Positions 1 to 7,639 of a stretch of DNA of 64,000 nucleotides are shown piece after piece. The DNA is from Pseudomonas sp. WJP1. GTDB lineage: Bacteria; Pseudomonadota; Gammaproteobacteria; Pseudomonadales; Pseudomonadaceae. The DNA lies in assembly GCF_028471945.1 (NCBI RefSeq), contig NZ_CP110128.1:2592501-2656500 (forward strand). The letters are read 5' to 3'. The notes beneath the pieces were generated by a model. That model made no database searches and was not told where the DNA came from. It was given only the letters and a program-made list of their open reading frames with translations. The translations under genes and the position numbers were made by a program. Each line of letters begins with the position of its first letter. The stretch's first letter is position 1.

Positions 1-236
1 CACCGGTGGTGCAGGTCCCCACTGCACCGCCCATGCCGTTCCAGTTCATCGGCCGGATGCATGACCGCACCGACCTGCAAGTGTTTTTGCAAAACGGCGA
101 AAAGATCTACGTCGTGCGTAAAGGGGATGTGATTGACGAAACATGGAAGATCGAGGGCATTTCCGATCTGGAACTGAGCCTGGTCTATTTGCCTCTGCAT
201 TTGTCCCAGACCTTGTCTGTGGGGAGCGCGCAATGA
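1..236 (+). CDS. Secretion-system PilP/GspC-like protein, C-terminal part
   Basis: The frame is open to the window edge, so this is the last ~78 residues of a longer protein. The visible part contains QVFLQNGEKIYVVRKGDVID and a YLPL segment near the end, the compact beta fold of PilP/GspC-type linker proteins that join an inner-membrane pilus platform to an outer-membrane secretin. The stop TGA overlaps the ATG of the secretin gene (ATGA), so the two are translationally coupled. The role is inferred from this position and the motif; the N-terminal half, where a membrane anchor would be expected, is outside the window. Confidence 0.6.
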   Translation, partial: PVVQVPTAPPMPFQFIGRMHDRTDLQVFLQNGEKIYVVRKGDVIDETWKIEGISDLELSLVYLPLHLSQTLSVGSAQ

Positions 237-2065
237 ACAAATCCCGTTTGCTGATGAGCCTGTGTATCTGCGCAGGGCTGGCTGCCTGCAGCTCGGCACA
301 GGTTGCCAAGGAAGAAGCCTCTGAGCTGATCGAGCAGGGCCAGTACGAAGCCGGCCTGGCCCGGATCGAGGAGGGCCTGCGGGAAAACCCTCGCGACACC
401 GAACTGCACATTGCCCTCAACAGCACCCGTGCCCGCGCGATCACGGCGCTGCTGACCCAGGCCGACATGGATCGCACCCAGCGTGATTTCGCGTCCGCCC
501 GCATGGGGTACGGCCGGGTGTTGACCATCGAACCGAACAACCGCCGCGCCCAGGACGCCCTGCGCCAGCTCGAACACATGCGCAGCCTCGATGAAAAACT
601 CGAACTGGCCCGTGGCGACCTGCGCCGCGGCGATATCTACGGCGCCGAGCGTCAAGTCAGGCAGATTCTCGAACTGGACCCGACCAACGAAGGCGCCCTG
701 GAACTGCAAGGGAATATCCGCCTGGTGCAGAGCCGCAACGTGGTGGCCTATCCGCAACTGCGCACCAAGCTGGACAAGCCGGTGACCCTGGAATTTCGCG
801 ACGCCAACCTCAAGACCATCTTCGAAGTGCTGTCCCAGGTCGCCGGCCTGAACTTCATCTTCGACAAGGACCTGCGCCCGGACATGAAAGCCACCATCTT
901 CGTGCGCGACGTGCGCATTGAAGACGCGGTGGAACTGCTGCTGCAACAGAACCAGCTGCACCAGAAAGTGGTGAACGAAAACACCTTGCTGATCTACCCG
1001 GACTCGCCGCAGAAGCTCAAGGATTACCAGGAACTGGTGATGCGCACCTTCTACCTGACCAGCATCGATGCCAACACCGCGTTGAACATGGTCAAGACCA
1101 TGCTCAAGACCCGCGACGTGTTCGTCGACGAACGCCTCAACACCCTGACCATGCGCGACACCGGCGACGCCGTGCGCATGGCGGAAAAACTCCTGCAGTC
1201 GCAGGATCAGTCCAACCCCGAAGTGGTGCTGGAAGTGGAAGTGATGGAAGTCGCCACCCAGCGGATCCTCGACCTGGGCCTGCAATGGCCGAACACCTTC
1301 GGCGTGATCAACAGCGACGGTAGCGCGGTCAGCGTTCTCGACCAGCTCAAGGGCATCAACTCGAGCCGGATCACTATCCAGCCCTCGCCACAGGCCAAGA
1401 TCAACGCGGCGGACAAGGACATCAATACCCTGGCCAGCCCGGTGATCCGCGTCAGCAACCGCGAACAGGCACGTATCCACATCGGCCAGCGCGTGCCGAT
1501 CATCAGCGCCACGTCGGTGCCCTCGACCCAGGGACCGGTGATCACCGAAAGCGTGACTTACCTGGACGTCGGTCTGAAACTGGAAGTGCAGCCCACCGTG
1601 CACCTGAACAACGAAGTGGCGATCAAGGTGGCCCTGGAAGTGAGTAATGCCACGCCACTGGAACCGACCCGCCAGGGCACGATTCCGGTCCAGGTCGATA
1701 CGCGCAACGCGCAGACCACCCTGCGCCTGCATGACGGCGAAACACAGATCCTCGCCGGCCTGATGCGCAACGACCATGGCAGCACCGGCAACAAGATTCC
1801 CGGTCTTGGCGATATTCCCGGCCTCGGCCGCCTGTTCGGCAGCAACAAGGACGACGTGAGCAAATCCGAGCTGGTGTTGTCGATCACGCCGCGGATCGTG
1901 CGCAACCTGCCGTACCAGAGCCCGTCGGACATGGAATTCCCTACCGGCACCGAAACCAGCATGCACATCCAGGCGCCGGACCGCTCGAAGGTCGAAGTCG
2001 AAGAGGTGAAAGTGCGGGGCATGAACGCACCGATCGCTACCACCGTCACCGTCGGGAAGCCTTGA
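233..2065 (+). CDS. TPR-containing secretin lipoprotein (GspD/PilQ/MshL-like)
   Basis: 610 aa. The ATG at 233 overlaps the previous stop and gives a lipoprotein signal with lipobox LAAC. Residues ~30-150 are TPR-like helices, ~170-310 the secretin N-domain region (the stretch beginning KPVTLEFRDANLKTIFEVLS), and ~400-560 the conserved secretin C-domain with VPIIS, the PTRQGTIPVQVDTRNAQTTL stretch and IPGLGDIPGLGRLF. Secretins form multimeric outer-membrane channels for type II secretion or type IV pili; the lipid anchor would let this one reach the outer membrane. It is followed by three pseudopilin genes and then csgEFG with almost no gaps, so it belongs to a secretion system physically linked to curli export. 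The substrate is unknown. Confidence 0.85.
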   Translation: MNKSRLLMSLCICAGLAACSSAQVAKEEASELIEQGQYEAGLARIEEGLRENPRDTELHIALNSTRARAITALLTQADMDRTQRDFASARMGYGRVLTIEPNNRRAQDALRQLEHMRSLDEKLELARGDLRRGDIYGAERQVRQILELDPTNEGALELQGNIRLVQSRNVVAYPQLRTKLDKPVTLEFRDANLKTIFEVLSQVAGLNFIFDKDLRPDMKATIFVRDVRIEDAVELLLQQNQLHQKVVNENTLLIYPDSPQKLKDYQELVMRTFYLTSIDANTALNMVKTMLKTRDVFVDERLNTLTMRDTGDAVRMAEKLLQSQDQSNPEVVLEVEVMEVATQRILDLGLQWPNTFGVINSDGSAVSVLDQLKGINSSRITIQPSPQAKINAADKDINTLASPVIRVSNREQARIHIGQRVPIISATSVPSTQGPVITESVTYLDVGLKLEVQPTVHLNNEVAIKVALEVSNATPLEPTRQGTIPVQVDTRNAQTTLRLHDGETQILAGLMRNDHGSTGNKIPGLGDIPGLGRLFGSNKDDVSKSELVLSITPRIVRNLPYQSPSDMEFPTGTETSMHIQAPDRSKVEVEEVKVRGMNAPIATTVTVGKP

Positions 2066-2067
2066 TC

Positions 2068-2541
2068 ATGAACGCCTCGCAACGCGGTTTTACCTTGATC
2101 GAAGTCGTGGTGACGCTGTCCCTGATCGGCCTGCTGGCCGGCATGGCCGCACCGCTGACCGAGACCGTGGTGCGCCGGGGCAAAGAGCAGGAACTGCGGA
2201 CCTCGCTGTACCAGATCCGCGATGCCATCGACGCCTACAAGCGCGCTTTCGACGCCGGTTACATCGAGAAGTCGCTCAACAGCAGCGGCTACCCGCCGAA
2301 CCTGCAGGTGCTGGTGGAAGGGGTGCGTGATGTGCGCAGCGCCAAGGGTGCCAAGTTCTATTTCCTGCGCCGCGTACCCCATGACCCGCTGGCGCCGGTC
2401 AAGCGCGACGACGAAGGTGGCTGGGGCCTGCGCTCCTACGACAGTACGGCTCAAAACCCGCGCGAAGGCCAGGACGTCTTTGACGTCTACTCCAAGGCCC
2501 GGGGCAAGGGTCTCAACGGCATCGCCTACCGGGAGTGGTGA
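2068..2541 (+). CDS. Type II secretion-like pseudopilin 1
   Basis: 157 aa. It begins with a class III prepilin leader: short basic N-terminus, RGFTLIEVVVTL with cleavage after Gly and Glu at mature position 5, then a ~20-residue hydrophobic helix. The globular part has the PulG/GspG-like pattern (ELRTSLYQIRDAIDAYK, YPPNLQVLVEG, VPHDPLAP, GWGLRSYDS). I chose ATG 2068 over an upstream TTG because it sits just after the secretin stop and gives a normal leader length. Prepilin peptidase would process it at the inner membrane; the fibre would push cargo through the secretin. It is one of three pseudopilins in a row. Confidence 0.85.
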   Translation: MNASQRGFTLIEVVVTLSLIGLLAGMAAPLTETVVRRGKEQELRTSLYQIRDAIDAYKRAFDAGYIEKSLNSSGYPPNLQVLVEGVRDVRSAKGAKFYFLRRVPHDPLAPVKRDDEGGWGLRSYDSTAQNPREGQDVFDVYSKARGKGLNGIAYREW

Positions 2542-2545
2542 ACAT

Positions 2546-2920
2546 ATGCGTCGGGAAAAGGGTTTTACCCTATTGGAACTGATGGTGGTCATGGCAATCA
2601 TCGCCACCCTGATGACGATCTCCTTGCCCCGCTATTTCAACAGCCTGGAGGCCTCCAAGGAGACCACCCTGCGCCAGAGCCTGTCGGCGATGCGCGAAGC
2701 ACTGGACCACTACTACGGTGACACCGGGCGCTATCCCGACTCCATCGAGCAGCTGGTTGAACAGCGCTACCTGCGCAATCCGCCGATGGACCCGATTGCC
2801 GAACGCAAGGACGCCTGGGTCATGGTCGCACCGCCTGACGGCGTGGCCGGCGGTGTCGCCGATATCAAGAGTGGTGCCACAGGGAGGGCGCGTGATGGCA
2901 GCCTGTATTCCGAGTGGTAA
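2546..2920 (+). CDS. Type II secretion-like pseudopilin 2
   Basis: 124 aa. The class III leader KGFTLLELMVVMAIIATLM has Gly before the cleavage site and Glu at mature position 5. The body carries SLSAMREALDHYYGDTGRYP and YLRNPPMDPI, typical of GspG/PulG-type major pseudopilins. It starts four bases after the preceding stop. Its size and both canonical residues make it a candidate major subunit of the pseudopilus; the exact family member is not decided by eye. Confidence 0.85.
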   Translation: MRREKGFTLLELMVVMAIIATLMTISLPRYFNSLEASKETTLRQSLSAMREALDHYYGDTGRYPDSIEQLVEQRYLRNPPMDPIAERKDAWVMVAPPDGVAGGVADIKSGATGRARDGSLYSEW

Positions 2921-3434
2921 GCCTGGGGCACAGGACGGCTTCACCTACCTGGGTGTGCTGTTCCTGATCATGGTGATGGGCATGGGCCTGGCCAGTGCCG
3001 GCGAGTTGTGGTCCACCGCCTCGCGCCGCGACCGCGAACGCCAATTGCTGTGGGTCGGCACCCAGTACGCCCAGGCACTGCGCAGCTATTACCGCAGTTC
3101 GCCAGGCCTGGCCCAGTACCCCAAGGAACTTGCCGACCTGTTGCAGGACGAGCGCTTTCCCAATGCCAAGCATCATATCCGCCAGCTGTACCCGGACCCG
3201 ATTGGCGGCGGTGAATGGTTCCTGATGCGCGGCTTCGACGGACGCATCACCGGCATCAGCAGCTCGGCCACGGAGCTGCCGCTCAAACAGGCGGACTTCC
3301 CCAGCCAGTGGTCGGACTTCAACGGCATGGCCAGCTACAAGGACTGGCAGTTCGTGGCCGAGAAAGCCTTCCTCGATGGCACCTCGGGCCCGGCCAAAGG
3401 CCAGTCCACAGCGCCGGAGGCATTGCAGCCATGA
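2895..3434 (+). CDS. Atypical pseudopilin 3, lacks Glu5
   Basis: 179 aa. The leader is GAQDGFTYLGVLFLIMVMGM: Gly precedes the cleavage site, but mature position 5 is Gly instead of the usual Glu. Loss of Glu5 is characteristic of the tip pseudopilin GspK, so this may be the tip or a minor subunit. The body has ERQLLWVGTQYAQALRSYY and YPKELADLLQD, also seen in pseudopilin-like proteins. The start lies inside the end of the previous gene (26-base overlap), and the stop overlaps the csgE start by 4 bases, tying the secretion and curli genes into one unit. Confidence 0.75.
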   Translation: MAACIPSGKPGAQDGFTYLGVLFLIMVMGMGLASAGELWSTASRRDRERQLLWVGTQYAQALRSYYRSSPGLAQYPKELADLLQDERFPNAKHHIRQLYPDPIGGGEWFLMRGFDGRITGISSSATELPLKQADFPSQWSDFNGMASYKDWQFVAEKAFLDGTSGPAKGQSTAPEALQP

Positions 3435-3820
3435 AGCGCTTTTGCCTGGTGTTGGTCCTGCTGTTGAGCAGCGCAGTGAGCTGGGCCGGTGAAGAGGACG
3501 AAATGCTCGGCTTCATCATCGACGACACGATCTCGCACATTGGCCACGAATTTTACTACTCGTTCAGTGAACGCCTGCGCGCCACCAGCCCGATGGATTT
3601 CAACCTGGTGGTACGCGAACGACCTTCGGCTCGCTGGGGCAGCCTGGTGACCGTGGAATTTCAACAACGCCTGGTTTACCGGCGCTTCCTGCCGCCAAAC
3701 ACCGTGGAGCTCAAGGACGAGGCCTATGCCGCCGCCGACTGGGTACGCGGACAGATTGTCCAGCGCAAGCTGGAAGCCTTGCTACAGGACACCACGGACC
3801 TTGAGAGGGACGAACTATGA
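3431..3820 (+). CDS. csgE: Curli assembly/transport protein CsgE
   Basis: 129 aa with a Sec signal peptide (cleavage after AVSWA). The mature protein has DEMLGFIIDDTISHIGHEFY, LVVRERPSARWGSLVTVEF and VYRRFLPP, which I recognise as CsgE. CsgE is a periplasmic adaptor that caps the CsgG pore and guides curlin subunits to it. The ATG overlaps the previous stop (ATGA), and the gene overlaps csgF in the same way. Gene order csgE-csgF-csgG is as in other curli loci. Confidence 0.93.
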   Translation: MKRFCLVLVLLLSSAVSWAGEEDEMLGFIIDDTISHIGHEFYYSFSERLRATSPMDFNLVVRERPSARWGSLVTVEFQQRLVYRRFLPPNTVELKDEAYAAADWVRGQIVQRKLEALLQDTTDLERDEL

Positions 3821-4236
3821 AAGCGAAAACGTTTTTGCAGCGCGCCGGTGGATGCATGCTCGGCCTGGGGGTTTGCGCCCTGGTCCAGGGCACGGAACTG
3901 GTCTACACGCCCATCAACCCTTCGTTTGGCGGTAACCCGTTGAACGGCACCTGGCTGCTCAACAACGCCCAGGCGCAGAACGACTACGACGATCCCGACT
4001 TGAAGGATCGCACCTCGGCGGCCGGGACCTCGGCCCTGGAGCGCTTCAGCGCCCAGTTGCAATCGCGCTTGCTGGGGCAACTGCTGGACAACATCTCCAC
4101 CGGCAACACGGGGAGCCTGTCCACGGACGCTTTCATCGTCGACGTGGTCGACGACTCCGGTGCGCTGACAATCAACGTGACCGACCGGGCCACGGGTGAA
4201 GTTTCGGAAATCCAGGTGAATGGCCTGGCCCCTTGA
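3817..4236 (+). CDS. csgF: Curli assembly protein CsgF
   Basis: 139 aa with an N-terminal signal ending near VQGTE. The mature start LVYTPINPSFGGNPLNG is the CsgF signature; this segment inserts in the CsgG channel, while the C-terminal part helps anchor the CsgB nucleator at the cell surface. The start codon overlaps the csgE stop. Length is close to that of the E. coli protein. Confidence 0.95.
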   Translation: MKAKTFLQRAGGCMLGLGVCALVQGTELVYTPINPSFGGNPLNGTWLLNNAQAQNDYDDPDLKDRTSAAGTSALERFSAQLQSRLLGQLLDNISTGNTGSLSTDAFIVDVVDDSGALTINVTDRATGEVSEIQVNGLAP

Positions 4237-4266
4237 GGGGAATCGGGACAATGGGGAGTTAAGGAC

Positions 4267-5139
4267 ATGAAAAAAATAATTGCGCTAGGGCTGATGTTGG
4301 CGGCATTACAAGGGTGCAGTCTGCGCGAGCCGATGCCGGCAGAGCAGGACTCCAAAACCCCGACCCTGACCCCAAGGGCCTCGACTTACTACGACTTGAT
4401 CAACATGCCACGACCCAAGGGCCGGTTGATGGCGGTGGTCTACGGCTTCCGCGACCAGACCGGGCAATACAAGCCGACCCCGGCCAGCTCGTTTTCCACC
4501 AGCGTCACCCAGGGCGCGGCGAGCATGCTGATGGACGCCTTGCAGGCCAGCGGCTGGTTCGTGGTGCTGGAACGTGAAGGGCTGCAGAACCTGTTGACCG
4601 AGCGCAAGATCATCCGCGCCTCGCAGAAGAAACCAAACACCCCGGTGAACATCCAGGCCGAGCTGCCACCGCTGCAAGCGGCGAACATGATGCTCGAAGG
4701 CGGGATCATCGCCTACGACACCAACGTGCGCAGCGGCGGCGAAGGCGCGCGCTACCTCGGTATAGACATTGCCCGGGAGTACCGCGTCGACCAGGTCACG
4801 GTGAACCTGCGGGCGGTGGACGTGCGCAGCGGGCAGGTGTTGTCCAACGTCATGACCAGCAAGACCATCTACTCCGTGGCCCGCAGTGCCGGGGTGTTCA
4901 AGTTCATCGAGTTCAAGAAGCTGCTCGAAGCCGAGGTGGGCTACACCACCAACGAACCGGCGCAGTTGTGTGTGTTGTCGGCGATCGAAGCGGCGGTGGG
5001 GCACATGCTGGCGCAGGGCATCGAGCGGCATTTGTGGCAGGTGGCGGGGGATAATTCCCAGCCTGCGCAGAATGAGACGCTGGATCGGTACCTGACGCAG
5101 AACCGGGTGGTGCCGGAGGGTGAGGGCGCGGATGAGTGA
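4267..5139 (+). CDS. csgG: Curli secretion channel lipoprotein CsgG
   Basis: 290 aa. It has a lipoprotein signal with lipobox LQGC and a good ribosome site (AAGGA) just before ATG. The body contains KGRLMAVVYGFRDQTGQYKP, FSTSVTQGAASMLMDAL, GWFVVLEREGLQNLLTERKI and YLGIDIAREYRVDQVTVNLR, all CsgG hallmarks. CsgG forms the nonameric outer-membrane pore for unfolded CsgA and CsgB. It is the last gene of this + strand unit; about 970 bases of repeat-rich DNA follow. Confidence 0.96.
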   Translation: MKKIIALGLMLAALQGCSLREPMPAEQDSKTPTLTPRASTYYDLINMPRPKGRLMAVVYGFRDQTGQYKPTPASSFSTSVTQGAASMLMDALQASGWFVVLEREGLQNLLTERKIIRASQKKPNTPVNIQAELPPLQAANMMLEGGIIAYDTNVRSGGEGARYLGIDIAREYRVDQVTVNLRAVDVRSGQVLSNVMTSKTIYSVARSAGVFKFIEFKKLLEAEVGYTTNEPAQLCVLSAIEAAVGHMLAQGIERHLWQVAGDNSQPAQNETLDRYLTQNRVVPEGEGADE

Positions 5140-5284
5140 GCCGATCCAGACTGTAGGAGCCAGGCTTGCCGGCGAAGGCGGCCTGTTAGCCGACCTGGCC
5201 CCTGCAGATGTACCCGATCCAAACTGTAGGAGCTGGCTTGCCAGCGATGGCGTCCTTACAGCCGGCCTATGTTTTGTTGACTGT

Positions 5285-5617
5285 GTACATATCCATTCCT
5301 GCGGTAACGGCCACCTATGGTTTCGCTCTTACAGCGAGTCACTTGGAAAAGCCCCAAGTAACCAAGGGCTCTTGCCCCTGGCGTTCGGTGCCTCGCTAAT
5401 GCTCGGCATGCCCTCGCTCCGGTCCTGCTCCGTGGGCCCGCCGCGATGGGCCATCCTTGGCCCAGCGCGGCTAAACCGGCATCCATGCCGGTTTACCCAC
5501 TGCGCAGAACCTCCACTCGGCCTCTCGATGGGCAAGAACATCAAAAGCCAGATCAAGATCAAACGCAAAAGCGAGGCGGCCTTAAAGCCGACCTGATTTT
5601 GCGGGTGCACCCGATCT
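5285..5617 (+). repeat. Dispersed ~330-bp intergenic repeat, copy 1
   Basis: It begins GTACATATCCATT, has GCGGTAACGG and a TTACAGCGAGTCACTT-type segment, then nested palindromes (GCCGCG..GGGCCA..TGGCCC..CGCGGC and AAACCGGCAT..ATGCCGGTTT), and ends GCGGGTGCACCCGAT next to a REP. Copies 2 and 3 lie at 6586-6909 (same strand) and 7017-7333 (inverted), and a diverged copy at 35793-36123. No transposase is present, so it may be a non-autonomous element or a structured RNA or DNA repeat. Confidence 0.8.
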
Positions 5618-5620
5618 CCC

Positions 5621-5709
5621 TGTAGGAGCCAGGCTTGCCGGCGAAGAACGATAACGCGGTACAACAAATACACCGCAGCGCCTGGTTCGCCGGCAAGCCT
5701 AGCTCCTAC
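5621..5709. repeat. REP inverted pair (BIME)
   Basis: TGTAGGAGCCAGGCTTGCC and its near reverse complement face each other around a ~45-base loop that contains GAACGATAACGCGGT and CACCGCAGCGCCTGG. The same loop recurs at 6910, 30433 and 42512 and forms the unit of the 23.5-24.4 kb array. Confidence 0.85.
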
Positions 5710-6110
5710 AAAGCGAACGCCCGGTCAGCCACCCAATCTCTCACGGCTGTGCATGATCCAGGCAACATCTGTAGGAACAATCCGAGGCTACATCGCCTTG
5801 CGCCGTTGCCTACAACTACGCCAGAATCCGCCGGCTTGTGCGCCTTGTCCCTGGTCATTATCGTTTCCGTGTCGCTGCCAATTCGGCGACCGGGTTTAGC
5901 GATCCGCACCATGCAAAGGCGCTACAACGCCCCAGACCAGACTTAGTGCAGCCTTCGTTGTCTGCAGTTTTGTGTCATGGCGGCTGTGCGTGGGAGACCT
6001 TCGTGTCTACCTGGGTTTCCTTTGCCCCGGATCGCTAACCTGCGTACAGCTGCCACCCTTACTTGTTTAGCGATAGGTCATGGTGGTCCATCTATCAAAG
6101 GAGATTGTCC

Positions 6111-6428
6111 ATGCCCAAGCCCAGCCCCAATCCCCCGGAATCAAATTCCGATAATCCTGCTTCCAGCCTTCATCTAAAACCCGCCATCCTGAAATCTTCC
6201 ACCCCCCACAACCCCAGCTCAATGTTCCTCATCGCCCCAGACATCAGCACCGAAGACCTGCTGGCCCACGCCTGCGAATCCCTGGCGTCCGCCAGCATCA
6301 TGGCCACCGATTTCGCAACGTTCGTGGAAGGCCCCCAACGCAGCATGTTGCTGGGCATCCAGCAGGTGATCATGCTCGCCGACCTGGCGGTAAATCGCGC
6401 GTTGGATAATCTCGATCCGCAGGGATAA
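6111..6428 (+). CDS. DUF6124 family small protein
   Basis: 105 aa. A strong AAAGGAGA ribosome site lies 6-7 bases before ATG. The protein starts MPKPSPNPPES and has a conserved core with MFLIAPDISTEDLLAHACES, LASASIMATDFA, EGPQRSMLLGIQQVIMLADL and VNRALD, which matches a small Pseudomonas family (DUF3077/DUF6124-like). No signal or membrane segment. Function unknown. It stands alone between repeat copies. Confidence 0.75.
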   Translation: MPKPSPNPPESNSDNPASSLHLKPAILKSSTPHNPSSMFLIAPDISTEDLLAHACESLASASIMATDFATFVEGPQRSMLLGIQQVIMLADLAVNRALDNLDPQG

Positions 6429-6585
6429 CCCCGCCACTGGACGCCTTCGCCTGCAAGTCGGTTCGCCGCACCGCTGACTTCTATAAGGGGAAATGTTTAC
6501 GGCTTCCGATCAGGCCGGCCGGCAGGCCGCCTCACGCCCTGAGCCTGTTCGTCAACGTCAACGCCTGTGGGAGATTGTCGTCTGA

Positions 6586-6909
6586 GTACATATCCATTGC
6601 TGCGGTAACGGCGGCTTATGGTTTCGCCCTTACGGCGAGTCCCTTTTTCAAACGCCAAAAAGGAACCAAAAGGCTTTGCCCCACCACTCGGTGCCTCGCC
6701 TAGGCTCGGCATGCCCTCTCTCCGGCATTGCTCCGTGGGTCGCCGCGATGGGCCATCCTTGGCCCAGCGCGGCTAAACCGGCGTCCTGCCGGTTTCCCCA
6801 CTGCGCAATGCCTGCGTTCGGCCATCGTGGTTAACGGGGCACCCAGATCAAAAGCCAAAGCGAGGCGGCCTTAAAGCCGACCTGACTTTGCGGGTGCACC
6901 CGATCCCCC
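6586..6909 (+). repeat. Dispersed ~330-bp repeat, copy 2
   Basis: Same order of motifs as the copy at 5285, with many base changes and a shortened 3' part. It ends in the same GCGGGTGCACCCGAT and REP junction. Confidence 0.8.
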
Positions 6910-7001
6910 GTAGGAGCCAGGCTTGCCGGCGAAGAACGATAACGTGGTGCAACAGAGACACCGCAGCGCCTGGTTCGCCGGCAAGCCTGGCTCCTACAAG
7001 G
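6910..7001. repeat. REP inverted pair (BIME)
   Basis: GTAGGAGCCAGGCTTGCCGG and the facing GCCGGCAAGCCTGGCTCCTA flank a loop with GAACGATAACGTGGTGCAAC and CACCGCAGCGCCTGG. It sits exactly between the direct and inverted copies of the 330-base element. Confidence 0.85.
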
Positions 7002-7016
7002 GAATGCGTACGGCTC

Positions 7017-7333
7017 CCGATCAGGTCGGCTGTCAGGCCGCCTCGCTTTTGCTGTTGATCTTGATCTGGCTTTTGATTTTCTTGCCCCATCGGGAGGCCG
7101 AGTGGAGGTTCTGCGCAGTGGGTAAACCGGCATGGATGCCGGTTTAGCCGCGCTGGGCCATGGATGGCCCATCGCGGCGGGCCCACGGAGCAGGACCGGA
7201 GCGAGGGTATGCCGAGCCTTAGCGAGGCACCGAACGTCAGGGGCAAGAGCCCTTGGTTACTTGGGGCTCTTCCAAGTGACTCGCTGTAAGAGCGAAACCG
7301 CCAGACGCCGTGACCGCAGGAATGGATATGTAC
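7017..7333 (-). repeat. Dispersed ~330-bp repeat, copy 3 (inverted)
   Basis: Reverse complement of the element at 5285, ending in GGATATGTAC. It is closer in sequence to copy 1 than to copy 2; for example it shares the CCCAAGTAACCAAGGGCTCT stretch in reverse. Confidence 0.8.
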
Positions 7334-7357
7334 TCAGTTAACAAATAATAGGTCGGC

Positions 7358-7542
7358 TGTCAGGCCGCCATCGCCGGCAGGCCAGCTCCTACAGTTGATC
7401 GAGTACAGCCGTGAGAGATGGGTCGGCTATAAGGACGCCTTCGCCGGCAAGCCTGGCTCCTACGGTTTGAACCGGGTATACCTGCAGGAGCGTGGTCGGC
7501 TTTGAGGCCGCCATCGCCGGCAAGCCTGGCTCCTACAAGATT
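7358..7542. repeat. Three successive REP motifs
   Basis: Three copies of a GCCGGCAAGCCTGGCTCCTA-type motif occur about 70 bases apart (ending near 7393, 7462 and 7539), all in the same orientation, between the inverted repeat copy and the csgA terminator. Confidence 0.75.
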
Positions 7543-7586
7543 GTGTCGTCCAAAAAAAGAAGGTGCGAACGCCTGTCTGTAGCCAC

Positions 7587-7627
7587 AAAAAAAACCGCGA
7601 CCCTCTCCTCAAGAGCCGCGGTTTTTT
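7587..7627. terminator. Terminator for csgA (stem AACCGCG/CGCGGTT)
   Basis: An A-run, AACCGCG, a 17-base loop, CGCGGTT and a T-run. On the - strand it lies just after the csgA stop and has a run of T, as expected of an intrinsic terminator; the T-run on the + strand also makes it usable in the other direction. Confidence 0.85.
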
Positions 7628-7639
7628 CACGCCCTACGC

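Larger units (their letters stand above)
5140..6110. other. Gene-free region after csgG, repeat-rich
   Basis: No convincing gene here. It holds REP-like motifs at about 5152-5176 and 5225-5250, one copy of a ~330-base dispersed repeat (5285-5617), an imperfect REP inverted pair (5621-5709), and then ~390 bases of unassigned sequence leading to the DUF6124 gene. Open frames in it have poor codon pattern and follow the repeats. Confidence 0.7.
6429..7586. other. Gene-free repeat region before the csgA terminator
   Basis: It holds two copies of the ~330-base element (6586-6909 direct, 7017-7333 inverted) around a REP pair, and three further REP motifs between about 7360 and 7540. Together with the region after csgG it separates csgG from the convergent csgA. 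I see no gene. Confidence 0.7.

Noticed and set aside
185..1966. 593-residue reading frame antisense to the secretin
   Set aside because: No signal, codon pattern is the mirror of the secretin gene, which has clear family motifs.
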